This document shows positions 27,373 to 36,765 of a DNA stretch of 64,000 nt, piece by piece (the first letter of the stretch is position 1; each line of letters opens with the position of its first letter). This DNA comes from Segetibacter sp. 3557_3. GTDB taxonomy: Bacteria; Bacteroidota; Bacteroidia; Chitinophagales; Chitinophagaceae. The notes under the pieces were generated by a model. It worked only from the letters and a program-made list of their open reading frames with translations. It was not told the DNA's origin and made no database searches. A program made the position numbers and the translations under genes. Location of the stretch: the NCBI RefSeq assembly GCF_004354985.1, contig NZ_SMSK01000021.1:30151-94150 (forward strand), given 5' to 3'.

Positions 27373-29862
27373 ATGAAACCATTTTTACTCCTGTTCACTG
27401 CCATTTTCCTGATCCCATCAAACAACACCAGCTTCGCCCAAAATAGTCGCCAGCGGTTGCTGATGGACAAGGGCTGGAAATTTTCTCAAACGGATACGGT
27501 TGGTGCCGACAAGACCGCATTTAGTGATAACAAGTGGAGAACCCTCGATCTTCCGCACGACTGGAGTATCGAAAGCGCATTTGTTCAGAATGCTCCCACA
27601 GGCGGAGGGGGTGGTTATTTGCCAACGGGAATCGGCTGGTATCGCAAACGATTCAATATGCCGAAGTCAGCCTTGTCGAAAGCGGTTTGGATTGAGTTCG
27701 ACGGGGTTTATCAAAACAGCGACGTATGGATCAACGGGCATCATCTGGGGCACTATCCCAATGGGTACATGAGTTTCTATTACGACCTAAGTGGCCAACT
27801 TAAATCCGGTGAAAATATTATCACGGTTCGGGTCGACAATTCACTGCAGCCCAATACACGTTGGTATTCCGGTTCGGGTATCTACCGCCATGTATGGCTG
27901 AGCATGGCGGATCCCGTGCACATTGCACAATGGGGCACCTATGTGACCACACCAAAGGTAGACTCTGCTTCAGCTACGGTAAGCATCAAAACCCAAATCG
28001 ATAATCAACATGCTGCTGCTAAAAATGTAATCATCCGTTCCCTTGTTGTTGATGCGACCGGAAAGGAGGTGGGGAGATCAGAATCGCCAATTGGGGTAGC
28101 GGCAAAAGACAGTGGAGTTAGCGACCAAAAGATCACAGTAACCTCACCTGCACTGTGGTCGGTGGAAACACCCAACATGTATAACCTTCGCACCCAGGTT
28201 ATAGATCGCGGTAAAGTTGTTGATGAAGTAACCACCCCATTTGGTATTCGCGACATTCAATATGATGCGAATAAGGGATTCTTGCTCAACGGAAAAAGGG
28301 TCAAGATGAATGGAGTTTGTTTACACCACGACGCGGGCAGTGTTGGCGCAGCCGTGCCTGAAGCTATGTGGGTTCGCCGCTTGCAGATATTAAAAGAGAT
28401 GGGTTGCAATGCTATCCGTACATCGCACAACCCGGTAGCACCTGAGTTTCTTGACCTTTGCGATCGCATGGGTTTTTTGGTGCAGAACGAAATTTTCGAT
28501 GTTTGGAAAGCCGGGAAAGTGAAGTATGATTATTCGGTATATTTTGATAAGTGGTCGCAGCATGATCTCCGGAAATTTATTCACCGCGACCGCAATCATC
28601 CGTCTGTAGTAATGTGGAGCGCAGGCAATGAGATTGGTGAACAAAGCCAGCCACAAGGTTTTAACGTGCTTCGCCCGCTGATCGAAACTTTTCACCGCGA
28701 AGATCCCACCCGGCCCGTAACAACAGGTAACGATCATATCGCTGCCGACGGCAGATCGGCGACACCAGACTTTTTGAAATTACTCGATATTGTCGGCTAC
28801 AATTATGTCGACCGTTGGCGCGACCGCAGGGAGTTGTTCTATGATATTGATAAGCGTAGTCATCCCGAATGGAAAATGGTGGGAACAGAAAATGTTTCTA
28901 TATCCGGTGTTCGTGGCAGTTATCATGGTGGAGGTTTTGGATCAGTCGACTCTTCGCAGATTCGTGCTGCAAATATGCCCGGTGTTATCAGGGCCGAACA
29001 GCTTTGGAAATTTACTTCACTTCACGATTATGTGATCGGCGATTTTATGTGGACGGGTATCGACTATATCGGCGAAGCGAGATGGCCGGCAAAAAATGCA
29101 AGCTCAGGTGTGATTGACCTGTGTGGTTTTCCAAAAGATGCCTACTATTTCTACCAGAGCCAATGGACCACAAAACCAATGATCCATTTGGCCCCGCACT
29201 GGAACTGGCGCGGCAAACAAGGGAAGGTAATTCCCGTGATGGCTTATACGAACTGCGATACGGTTGAACTTTTTCTAAATGGTAGATCATGGGGCGCAAA
29301 AGCCATGCAGTTTCCACGACCCGGCAACAGCGGAGCCTGGAACCGTTACGATGTTGCACCAGTGGGTATTACAACAGCTGATCTACACCTGGCGTGGGAT
29401 GTGCCTTATGAGCCAGGTGTATTAAAAGCAATTGGGAGAAAAGGCGGGAAGGTGGTGGTTGAAGAGGTCATACATACCAGCGGTGCACCTGCAGCAATTC
29501 GTGTGTCGGTTGACCGTGCGACAATCGAGGCCCAGCCGGGCGATGTAGCGCATGTAACCATTAAAGTGGTGGATGCAGATGGCCATGTCGTTCCTGATGC
29601 AGCCGAACCGGTGCAGGTGCGGGTTGAAGGTGCAGGAAAGTTAATTGGTTTAGATAACGGTAATCCCGTTGATCATACGTCCATGAAAAGTGATCAACGA
29701 AATACATTTAATGGTTTGGCCCTTGCGGTTATTCAATCCAACAACAAAGCGGGATCGATCCGGGTTAACGTCAACTCGTCGAAGCTAAAGGGAGGCTCAA
29801 TAACAATCACGGTAAATAAGCCGGGAGTGCAAATTGCCGAGGTGCAAAGTTCCAAACAGTAA
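27373..29862 (+). CDS. GH2 family beta-galactosidase
   Basis: An 829-residue secreted enzyme starting at the ATG at 27373, which gives a proper signal peptide (KPFLLLFTAIFLIP, cleavage after SFAQ); the open frame further upstream is tandem-repeat sequence. GH2 domains in order: sugar-binding jelly roll (about 25-200: LPHDWSIESAF, TGIGWYRKRF), Ig-like domain, TIM barrel with acid/base Glu420 in SAGNEIGE and nucleophile Glu506 in VGTENVS, then DUF4982-like and Ig-like domains to the end. It would release galactose from galacto-oligosaccharides. It ends the galactan locus and may need its own promoter, since more than 1 kb of repeats separates it from the gene before. Confidence 0.93.
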   Translation: MKPFLLLFTAIFLIPSNNTSFAQNSRQRLLMDKGWKFSQTDTVGADKTAFSDNKWRTLDLPHDWSIESAFVQNAPTGGGGGYLPTGIGWYRKRFNMPKSALSKAVWIEFDGVYQNSDVWINGHHLGHYPNGYMSFYYDLSGQLKSGENIITVRVDNSLQPNTRWYSGSGIYRHVWLSMADPVHIAQWGTYVTTPKVDSASATVSIKTQIDNQHAAAKNVIIRSLVVDATGKEVGRSESPIGVAAKDSGVSDQKITVTSPALWSVETPNMYNLRTQVIDRGKVVDEVTTPFGIRDIQYDANKGFLLNGKRVKMNGVCLHHDAGSVGAAVPEAMWVRRLQILKEMGCNAIRTSHNPVAPEFLDLCDRMGFLVQNEIFDVWKAGKVKYDYSVYFDKWSQHDLRKFIHRDRNHPSVVMWSAGNEIGEQSQPQGFNVLRPLIETFHREDPTRPVTTGNDHIAADGRSATPDFLKLLDIVGYNYVDRWRDRRELFYDIDKRSHPEWKMVGTENVSISGVRGSYHGGGFGSVDSSQIRAANMPGVIRAEQLWKFTSLHDYVIGDFMWTGIDYIGEARWPAKNASSGVIDLCGFPKDAYYFYQSQWTTKPMIHLAPHWNWRGKQGKVIPVMAYTNCDTVELFLNGRSWGAKAMQFPRPGNSGAWNRYDVAPVGITTADLHLAWDVPYEPGVLKAIGRKGGKVVVEEVIHTSGAPAAIRVSVDRATIEAQPGDVAHVTIKVVDADGHVVPDAAEPVQVRVEGAGKLIGLDNGNPVDHTSMKSDQRNTFNGLALAVIQSNNKAGSIRVNVNSSKLKGGSITITVNKPGVQIAEVQSSKQ

Positions 29863-29966
29863 TTGCATATGGGTGTAAGGTTCACCTAAAAATCAACGGC
29901 TGTTAATTCAAGCTGCAATACTGGTGTAGTCAGGGATATCAAGCGTTAAAACATACAACAAAAAAA

Positions 29967-29996
29967 ACTGTAGTACTGCATGGGCAGTACTACAGT
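29967..29996 (-). terminator. Rho-independent terminator of the DUF4142 gene
   Basis: A perfect 13-base inverted repeat (ACTGTAGTACTGC, loop of 4, mirror) followed on the minus strand by seven T residues. It lies just downstream of the minus-strand DUF4142 gene, which stops at 30016, and may also stop readthrough from the galactan locus on the other strand. Confidence 0.85.
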
Positions 29997-30015
29997 CAGT
30001 AAGGCGATATACGTA

Positions 30016-30588
30016 TTATTTCAACCCGTTATGGATCGTCTCCGCCATTTGATGATGTTGCTTCAATGTTGGTAACGTTTTAGCGGCAAATGCTTTTATT
30101 TCGGGGTCTTTTGCATTGTTTGCTGCTTCCTCAAAATTTCGTACGTCTTCTTCATGATCCTTCACCATCATGCTCATATAATCTTTGTCAAACTCGGCTC
30201 CCTTTTTTGCTTTCAGTTCATCAATGTGTTTCTGATGGTCTGAACCAGGTGTTGGTGGTATAGTGATATTTTTCTTTGCAGCCAGCGCCTTTAATTCTTC
30301 ATTCGCCTTGGTATGATCCTTAACCATTGTTTGTCCGAACTGTTTTACTTTAGCAGATGCGGCATTTTGCGATGCCAGGGTTCCTAACTGAACTTCCATC
30401 AAACCGCCACTTGCTGCCTCAACCATAAATTCATGGTCGTCTTCCATTTTGTCACCCATATTCGAACTGTCTGCTTTCTGTTCATTTTTTTCTTCGGCAA
30501 CTTCTGTACTATCTGTTTTTTGCTCGCTATTACAGGCAACAGCAAACGATAAGGTAAGTGCCATCAGGGGCATGAATATCTTTTTCAT
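30016..30588 (-). CDS. DUF4142 domain lipoprotein
   Basis: A 190-residue lipoprotein (lipobox SFAVAC, Cys19) with a charged linker rich in Glu and Lys (about 20-50) and a DUF4142 helical bundle (about 52-188). The bundle contains EVQLGTLASQNAASAKVKQFGQTMVKDHTKANEELKALA and DKDYMSMMVKDHEEDVRNFEEAA, with repeated KDH motifs resembling ferritin-like bundles. DUF4142 proteins are periplasmic and have no agreed function; a stress or metal link is often guessed from their fold. It is monocistronic, with a strong terminator hairpin 20 bases downstream. Confidence 0.9.
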   Translation of the reverse strand: MKKIFMPLMALTLSFAVACNSEQKTDSTEVAEEKNEQKADSSNMGDKMEDDHEFMVEAASGGLMEVQLGTLASQNAASAKVKQFGQTMVKDHTKANEELKALAAKKNITIPPTPGSDHQKHIDELKAKKGAEFDKDYMSMMVKDHEEDVRNFEEAANNAKDPEIKAFAAKTLPTLKQHHQMAETIHNGLK

Positions 30589-31102
30589 AAGTGATAAGTT
30601 TACAGTTCTTGTTTCAAAATTTATACCACCCTTGGTGTTTGACCTTCAGTAGCAAGAGGTTAGAGTACATTCAACAAACTTAGGCGTGCACTAAAGCGGT
30701 AGCCGACCGGGGTTCGAACCATTTACGCGGGCGGTATTAAGCTCTTTGGCATGTTCGGGAATACTTTTGCTCACATTTCCTAATGATCATTCTGGTACGA
30801 TAGACCTGTTTTTTCGGTGGCAAACAGCAGGCCATCAAAGTCATATGTCCTGTGGATATTATGATGTGCGACTATGATGCATTTCATGACCGGGCGAATG
30901 AGCAGTACCTGCCGGGTGTTGCGGAACAGGAAGAAGTTTTTTTTGGGACTGAGCGGTAGTGGTACTATTTAGCAGCCGTTGCCACGCTCGCTTGTACGGC
31001 AAATCATTATTCGGCTTTCCCAAGAGGATCTCAAAAGGCGCATAGCCACTTCGAAGATCCCCAAACAAATAAGAAACCTGGTTTTCGTATTTAAAAGTAT
31101 AC
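30589..31102. other. Intergenic region with repeat copy D
   Basis: About 510 bases without a credible gene. Besides repeat copy D (about 30946-31000) there is an isolated palindrome GGTTCGAACC at 30711-30720 that mimics a T-loop but has no surrounding tRNA. A 69-codon minus-strand frame runs through the repeat and is judged non-coding. Confidence 0.5.
30946..31000 (+). repeat. Dispersed repeat, copy D (short type)
   Basis: A T-run followed by GGGAC, about 20 unrelated bases, then GTTGCCACGCTCGCTTGTAC. The 23 bases at 30977-30999 are identical to 62515-62537 (copy H), 31.5 kb away. Compared with copies A and B it looks like a version from which the GC-rich hairpin core has been removed. Confidence 0.65.
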
Positions 31103-31588
31103 TTATACCACTTTTTGCCAGATGATAAAGTCTTGTTTATACCAATGATTGGGGATGGTTACCAGTTGGGTATACCCATGTGCATATAAGAGGTGTATGG
31201 AAGCGCTATTTTCTGTGCGACAATCACACCAGATCTTGTGGCATTTCCGTTGTTCGATCGTCTGATCCAATTCATTTAATAGTAAATGCGAAATCCCTTT
31301 AGCCCTGTAGTCTTCAACAATTCCAACCCATTCTAACCAAATTAAATAATCATCAAACCTCGACAAACAAAAACCAACAATCTTATTGTCCACGGTTGCT
31401 ATTATGATCGATAATTCATCTTCCCGTATTTTCACTTGCAATTGAGGTGGTTGATACTTCAGGATTTCTTCCTGCTTTGCCAATTCGTTATAATAGGGGA
31501 TGTTTTGGATAACCGTGGTCATCGCGGTCGATAGCGCGTGGCAGTCTTTTTCTGATGCATACCTGATGACTACATTTGTCATGAACAC
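31103..31588 (-). CDS. GNAT family N-acetyltransferase
   Basis: A 161-residue protein with the GNAT fold: N-terminal IRYASEKDCHAL, the central strands IIIATVDNKIVGFCLSRF and LEWVGIVEDYRAKGISHLLLNEL, in which motif A (VEDYRAKGIS) deviates slightly from the usual Q/RxxGxG/A, and IWCDCRTENSASIHLLYAHGYTQL, the typical C-terminal part that packs on acetyl-CoA. The acceptor substrate is unknown. The start may be the ATG at 31588 or the one two codons later. No partner gene overlaps it. Confidence 0.88.
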   Translation of the reverse strand: MFMTNVVIRYASEKDCHALSTAMTTVIQNIPYYNELAKQEEILKYQPPQLQVKIREDELSIIIATVDNKIVGFCLSRFDDYLIWLEWVGIVEDYRAKGISHLLLNELDQTIEQRKCHKIWCDCRTENSASIHLLYAHGYTQLVTIPNHWYKQDFIIWQKVV

Positions 31589-31777
31589 TTTTAACTTAGC
31601 AGTCCTAAATTTTTAAAGAGAAGTTTGGTGTTCTAACGATCCTGATGGGTGAACTCAAGCCTATGGTAACAAGTTGGAAAACCACCAATGCTGCTATTTT
31701 CATTGCAGCTGTTTGGCCCTCTATCAATTCGGGCAACATAGATTGAATGGGATCAGGTCTTTGATTGTCTGCCCAAC

Positions 31778-31915
31778 TCAGTGCTTTTTTCTGCACTTAT
31801 CTGAACAATACTTAACATCGTTCCACACCTTCTCCCATTTCTTTCTCCAGCTAAACGGACGGCCACACACAACACAGTTTTTCTCGGGCAAGTCCCTCTT
31901 CTTAACCCTTTTCAT
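31778..31915 (-). CDS. DUF2256 domain small zinc-finger-like protein
   Basis: A 45-residue protein easily missed because of its size. It matches the DUF2256 pattern: [19 protein letters not shown] followed by [11 protein letters not shown], giving four cysteines as two CxxC-type pairs (14, 17, 37, 41) that probably bind zinc. The start codon lies inside the last codons of the upstream DUF4385 gene (14-base overlap), so the two are translationally coupled. DUF2256 proteins often lie near photolyase/cryptochrome genes in other bacteria; none is present in this window. Function unknown. Confidence 0.88.
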   Translation of the reverse strand: MKRVKKRDLPEKNCVVCGRPFSWRKKWEKVWNDVKYCSDKCRKKH

Positions 31916-32381
31916 GTTTCCATTCTTTTTTTAGGCGGTCGTATTGCTCATTTGCCTCCGCTTTTTTCCATAAGCTAAAAAAGACGGCTGCCGCCTCCGC
32001 TTTTTCCGGTTCACCGGTGCCACGCTCCAATAGCGCGTAACCATTTGTATCATCATACTTTTTTCCGCCTTTATAATTGGCATACCTCCGGGCACGGGTA
32101 AATCCCATTTGCAGGTATTTGCGGGCCATGTCGGCACCCACGAAATCATCCTGCTCCAGGTAGTTTAGAAATAGCTGGTAGATCTTCCCGCTGCTTTCTT
32201 CCGCGATCTCCCGGGTCTTGAACCGCCAGTGAACGCCGATTTCAGATTTGTAAGGTTCACAAATCAACACACCCTGTTCTCCTTTGCCAACACGATACAG
32301 TTGGGGCTGTTCGCGATAATTTATGCCGGCCTTCCACGCATACTCATCCAGGTTAAAGTTCAGGTAAGCTGGCTGCTTCAT
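31902..32381 (-). CDS. DUF4385 domain protein
   Basis: A 159-residue cytoplasmic protein that I assign to DUF4385 from its opening [33 protein letters not shown], the middle [59 protein letters not shown], and the charged helical end. It has no signal peptide or membrane segment. Function is unknown. It overlaps the DUF2256 gene by 14 bases, which makes a two-gene operon; the pair could act together on DNA or RNA given the basic, zinc-finger nature of the partner, but this is a guess. Confidence 0.85.
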   Translation of the reverse strand: MKQPAYLNFNLDEYAWKAGINYREQPQLYRVGKGEQGVLICEPYKSEIGVHWRFKTREIAEESSGKIYQLFLNYLEQDDFVGADMARKYLQMGFTRARRYANYKGGKKYDDTNGYALLERGTGEPEKAEAAAVFFSLWKKAEANEQYDRLKKEWKHEKG

Positions 32382-33537
32382 CGTAATCCTACCTGAAAAA
32401 TCATGCCTTCGTTTTCGATCGAATTGGCTGCTACTCGGATGAGTTTATAAACGGCTAAGCTATCGAACTCTTCTAATATCTGTATGTGCTTAATCCTTAT
32501 TGGGTAAGCTGTGCATGGTAAGCGCCCCGGGCCAGGACTGTTCGTCAAGGCTGCGAACCACACCTAAGTTGGGATGCAATCCAAGGTGATATGATTTTTT
32601 CGTCCGGTTGAGTTCACGGATACTCCGGCCCACCAAACCCGGAATAACGGATTTTTTTTCTAAGGTGGAGGAGTTAACCAAGGGGGTAAGGTTGACGTAT
32701 GCTGCTGCTGTGTTACGGCTGCAAAAGCTCCCGTATTCGTATCCAGTGTGCCCTTTTACTAAGCCGGATTCGCTCCAATTTTTATGTTTAAAAAAAGACG
32801 ATAAAAAATTTGATTCGAAAATTTATTCAACTACATTTGAATTCAACAAGGTTGAATGATAGTAAACCTTGGTTGTTGTTGCCAATTGCTGATACTTTGA
32901 ATGGATAGGTTATATCCTTTTTTAAACGGGAAGGTTTTGCAGCATTGTCCTGCATTTCTACCGTATGCGCCTGTGCACTTCAAAGTTCCAGCAAAGGACC
33001 ATTGCCTGATATGAAATCTAATAACATGATGTGTTGGTTATCCGCTTGTATCATCATACTATGTACTTCTTGTACCCGTCTGTCCGGCCTGGTAACTACA
33101 ACTGCAAATCGCGCCTTAAAAGTTAACAACAATCTTTCAATAAGTGCCCGCACTTTAAACCCTTTTGCCTGCCTTCGCATGGCAACAATGGACGCTTTAC
33201 CAAATGTTATAGATCAGTGGATCGATCGATTTAAAATAAGGTTGGGAAGTTCAAACCAGGTGAATACGCGTTTTCCGGGATCGGCGCACTTCGTTGTTGC
33301 CGGTCTTTCTGCAATGCCTGCGGCATGGCATTCGGACCAATAAGAAAAAGTTTTATCGTGAGTGCTGATGAGTTGGCTTGCAGGTTTATGGTTGGAACAA
33401 CGCAATTAGTCAATGGCTAATCCCAATAGGATTCGCGTAAATGGTAGCACGGGAGTTATCCAAATAAGCATTGTTGATTTTATAAATAAGTACTTGCCAG
33501 TTGTCATTATAACTTTTCCACCAAAACAATACTTGCC
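32382..33537. other. Long intergenic region before the second susC
   Basis: About 1.15 kb with several overlapping open frames of 60-132 codons on both strands, none with a recognisable family. One plus-strand frame from the ATG at 33011 to 33343 encodes a lipobox-like CIIILCTSC followed by a low-similarity stretch; I do not accept it as a gene. The last 100 bases are AT-rich and must contain the promoter of susC2. Confidence 0.45.
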
Positions 33538-36500
33538 ATGAAAACCCGGTTATTTAAGCAACCCATCACCTCATCAGTCTGCCGGCAACTTCACTTCCCT
33601 CATGAACATTTTAAACCTGTATTGACCTTTTTAATTGCTGTTTTACTTTGTGCAACAGCCTTCGCGCAAAAGAAAACCGTTACAGGAAAAGTTACCCGGG
33701 GCGACTCTGCGCTTGCAGGCATTACAGTTGGTGTAAAAAACACCAATGACGCTACCACTACCAATGATGCAGGCACCTATACCTTAAGGGTTGATCCAAA
33801 TGCCACATTAGTGTTTACTTCCATTGGATTTGAAACACGGGAATTAAAGGTTAACAACCAGGCTGTGCTAAACGTCGAACTCACACCCATCAATCAACAA
33901 CTCGAAGACGTGATCGTAGTCGGCTATGGTACACAGCGAAAGGGAAATATAACGGGAGCAGTAGCAAATGTCAGATCCGAAGATCTCATGCGAACCCCGT
34001 CGTCCACCACTTCAAGTGCCCTGGTAGGACGAGTAGCTGGCATCACCGCACGTCAAACAACCGGTCGCCCGGGACAAGGAACCAATATACAGGTAAGAAA
34101 CCTTGGTACCCCTTTATTCGTTATTGATGGGGTGCCCCAGAGTGAAGGGCAGTTCAATAATATTTCATCGGAAGACATAGAAAGCATTTCAATTTTGAAG
34201 GATGGATCGGCTGCGTTGTATGGCTTCCGCGCATCAAATGGTGTGGTATTGGTAACTACCAAAAAGGGCAGGAGCGGAGATAAAGGCAAGCTAAGTGTTA
34301 ATACATACTACCAGCTTCAGAATGTAACACGCTATATCTCTGCGTCTGATGCCTATACCCATATGAGGGCCTCTGCAGAAGCACAGCAAAATACTAATAC
34401 GCTGGCAAATGGTGGAGGTATTAATGGTGGTACTGTAACTATAACGCCCGCAGAGTTGGAAAAATGGCGGCTCGGCACGGACTCGGGTTATCAAAGCACC
34501 AACTATCGTAACTATCTTTTAAGAAAGAATGCTCCCCAGAAATATATTAATATAAATGCAAGCGGTGGAAATGATCGCCTAAATTATTATCTCTCGTTGG
34601 GTACTTTAACGCAAGAGGGTATATTAAAACAATTCGACTTTAAACGTTCTAATTTTCAAGCGAATGTAGAAGGCACCATTATAAAGGGTGTGAAGTTTGG
34701 AACACAACTAAACGGCCGTATCGAAGGGCGTTACAATCCTGCTTCTATTAACAATGCAGACGCTTATGATAATCCTTTCCTGGCCATATTGACTACCTGG
34801 CCGATGGAAAGGATATATGCTAACGACAATCCGAATTATATCAGCGGCGCTGTGCATCGTCCTGACCGGAACCCGGCAAACTTTGATCGCAATGTCGTAG
34901 GTACTCAAGACAATGTCTGGAATAATTTCGGAAGCATTTTCTATACTACTATCGAACTTCCTTTTGGTTTTTCTGCTAAGGCTACGTATTCTTATAACTA
35001 CAAGCAAAATAAAAACGAAGTATTCCGTAAGAGTTTTGATCAGTACACTTACGATAAAGCAACCAACACATATAGGGTAGTAGGAACCCAAAATCTTCTG
35101 CGAAGGCAGAAAAGCAGAACGGAGATAACGGAAAACTTTGCCGCCTTACAGCTTAATTATAATAAGCAATTTGGAGGGCACACCATTTCGGCATTGGGTG
35201 CGTATGAATATGCAACTGCTATTGATGAATTTGTGAATATTACCAGTTTGCCTGGTACTAATTACCTTCCAATAATCCGTACGCAGGATGTAACGCAAAT
35301 AGACAATACTTATGGTAATACCAAAAGAGCCTCAGTTATCGGAAGATTCAACTATGATTATCGCCGCCGTTACCTACTCGAATTATTGGGTCGCTATGAT
35401 GGCAATTACATCTATACCCGCGGCAAAAGATGGGGATTATTTCCGGGTATTACCGGCGGCTGGGTCCTGTCGGAGGAAGATTTTTATGGAGGAAAGTTAA
35501 AGAAGGTAATGAATTATGTAAAACTAAGAGCTTCATGGGGTAGAACAGGTAACGTTTTAGGCGTGGATCCTTTCGATTACTTATCGGGTGGTAATTTTCC
35601 TTCTGGTACTTATATTCTGGATCAGAATGGAGGGACGCTTTTGACTGGCGTAGGAATACGAGGCTTACCTATCACCAATATCAGCTGGGTTGAGAGTACG
35701 ATAAAAAACGTGGGCATCCAGCTTGGATTCTTTAACAATAAACTTACTGCAGAATTTGATGCATTCTATCGGGATTTAACGGGTTTACCCGCACCAAAAG
35801 TAGATGTTGTTGTGCCCGTAGAAGTAGGCTACAATCTGCCAAATGAAAACCTGAATTCAGATCGGACACAGGGCGTAGAAGGAACGATTTCCTACGCAAA
35901 TAAAGCAGGTCAGTTTAGTTATTCTGTGAGCGGAAATGCTACGCTTGCACGTAGGAAAAACATGGAGCGCTACATGCCCCGTTTTGGTAATTCCTGGGAC
36001 CAATACCGCAATCAGACAAATCATCGTTGGGCCGATATAAACTGGGGTTACCAGGTCATCGGGCAATTCCAATCGGTAGAGGAGATCAAGAGCTATAAAA
36101 TTAATAATGATGGTCAGGGCAACACCACCCTCTTGCCGGGCGACTTAAAGTTCAAAGACGCAAATGGCGATGGTGTAATCAACAACCTTGATGAGCGGCC
36201 GATTGGGTACGGTGGTAATGCCGGGGCCTCTGCATTTGACGGCAACAATCCTTATATGAGTTTTGGTTTTTCGTCCGGGGTATCCTGGAAGGGCTTCAAC
36301 CTGAATATGGATTTGGTGGGCGCCACTATGCAATCTGTATATCGCATATTCGAAACGGTAGTGCCTTTCCAGGCAACCCACAATGGACCTGAATATCTTT
36401 TTAACGACCGTTGGCACCGTGCAGATCTTTATGATAACAAGAGTGCCTGGGTGCCGGGTAAATACCCCGCGATCAGAAGAATCAACAACCATATCAATTA

Positions 36501-36756
36501 TTCCCGCAGAAGCGATTTCTGGATTGAAAACGTAACTTATCTCCGGCTAAGAAACCTGGAGCTTGGTTATAACGTGCCAAAACATATAATAAGCAGAGCT
36601 CACCTGGCGGGTGTAAGACTCTATGTAACAGGAACCAACCTCATTTCTTTTGATAGCCTGAAGGATATTGAAATTGACCCTGAAATCGGGAAAGATAATT
36701 CTTTGGTTTATCCAATTATGAAGTTGTACACCTTCGGAATAAACGTAACTCTTTAA
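33538..36756 (+). CDS. SusC/RagA family TonB-linked outer membrane transporter (GH39/GH51 locus)
   Basis: A 1072-residue transporter. The hydrophobic signal segment (FLIAVLLCATAFAQ, about 31-44) follows an unusually long 28-residue polar stretch; no later ATG is available. The carboxypeptidase-like domain spans about 46-118, the plug starts at EDVIVVGYGTQRKGNITGA (123-141) and includes FVIDGVPQSEG and IESISILKDGSAALYG, and the barrel runs to the C-terminal FGINVTL. It works with SusD2, which begins 9 bases downstream, to import oligosaccharides. The enzymes downstream suggest arabinose- and xylose-containing material. Confidence 0.96.
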   Translation: MKTRLFKQPITSSVCRQLHFPHEHFKPVLTFLIAVLLCATAFAQKKTVTGKVTRGDSALAGITVGVKNTNDATTTNDAGTYTLRVDPNATLVFTSIGFETRELKVNNQAVLNVELTPINQQLEDVIVVGYGTQRKGNITGAVANVRSEDLMRTPSSTTSSALVGRVAGITARQTTGRPGQGTNIQVRNLGTPLFVIDGVPQSEGQFNNISSEDIESISILKDGSAALYGFRASNGVVLVTTKKGRSGDKGKLSVNTYYQLQNVTRYISASDAYTHMRASAEAQQNTNTLANGGGINGGTVTITPAELEKWRLGTDSGYQSTNYRNYLLRKNAPQKYININASGGNDRLNYYLSLGTLTQEGILKQFDFKRSNFQANVEGTIIKGVKFGTQLNGRIEGRYNPASINNADAYDNPFLAILTTWPMERIYANDNPNYISGAVHRPDRNPANFDRNVVGTQDNVWNNFGSIFYTTIELPFGFSAKATYSYNYKQNKNEVFRKSFDQYTYDKATNTYRVVGTQNLLRRQKSRTEITENFAALQLNYNKQFGGHTISALGAYEYATAIDEFVNITSLPGTNYLPIIRTQDVTQIDNTYGNTKRASVIGRFNYDYRRRYLLELLGRYDGNYIYTRGKRWGLFPGITGGWVLSEEDFYGGKLKKVMNYVKLRASWGRTGNVLGVDPFDYLSGGNFPSGTYILDQNGGTLLTGVGIRGLPITNISWVESTIKNVGIQLGFFNNKLTAEFDAFYRDLTGLPAPKVDVVVPVEVGYNLPNENLNSDRTQGVEGTISYANKAGQFSYSVSGNATLARRKNMERYMPRFGNSWDQYRNQTNHRWADINWGYQVIGQFQSVEEIKSYKINNDGQGNTTLLPGDLKFKDANGDGVINNLDERPIGYGGNAGASAFDGNNPYMSFGFSSGVSWKGFNLNMDLVGATMQSVYRIFETVVPFQATHNGPEYLFNDRWHRADLYDNKSAWVPGKYPAIRRINNHINYSRRSDFWIENVTYLRLRNLELGYNVPKHIISRAHLAGVRLYVTGTNLISFDSLKDIEIDPEIGKDNSLVYPIMKLYTFGINVTL

Positions 36757-36765
36757 AAAAGCTAT

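Noticed and set aside
30700..30725. tRNA (GGTTCGAACC looks like a T-loop)
   Set aside because: The five-base T-stem does not form, and no acceptor stem or anticodon arm can be built around it on either strand.
30859..31068. 69-codon minus-strand frame
   Set aside because: It runs through repeat copy D and shows no protein family features.
32945..33343. 132-codon plus-strand frame with a lipobox-like CIIILCTSC
   Set aside because: No family resemblance, and competing open frames lie on the opposite strand; composition and position fit non-coding or decayed sequence.
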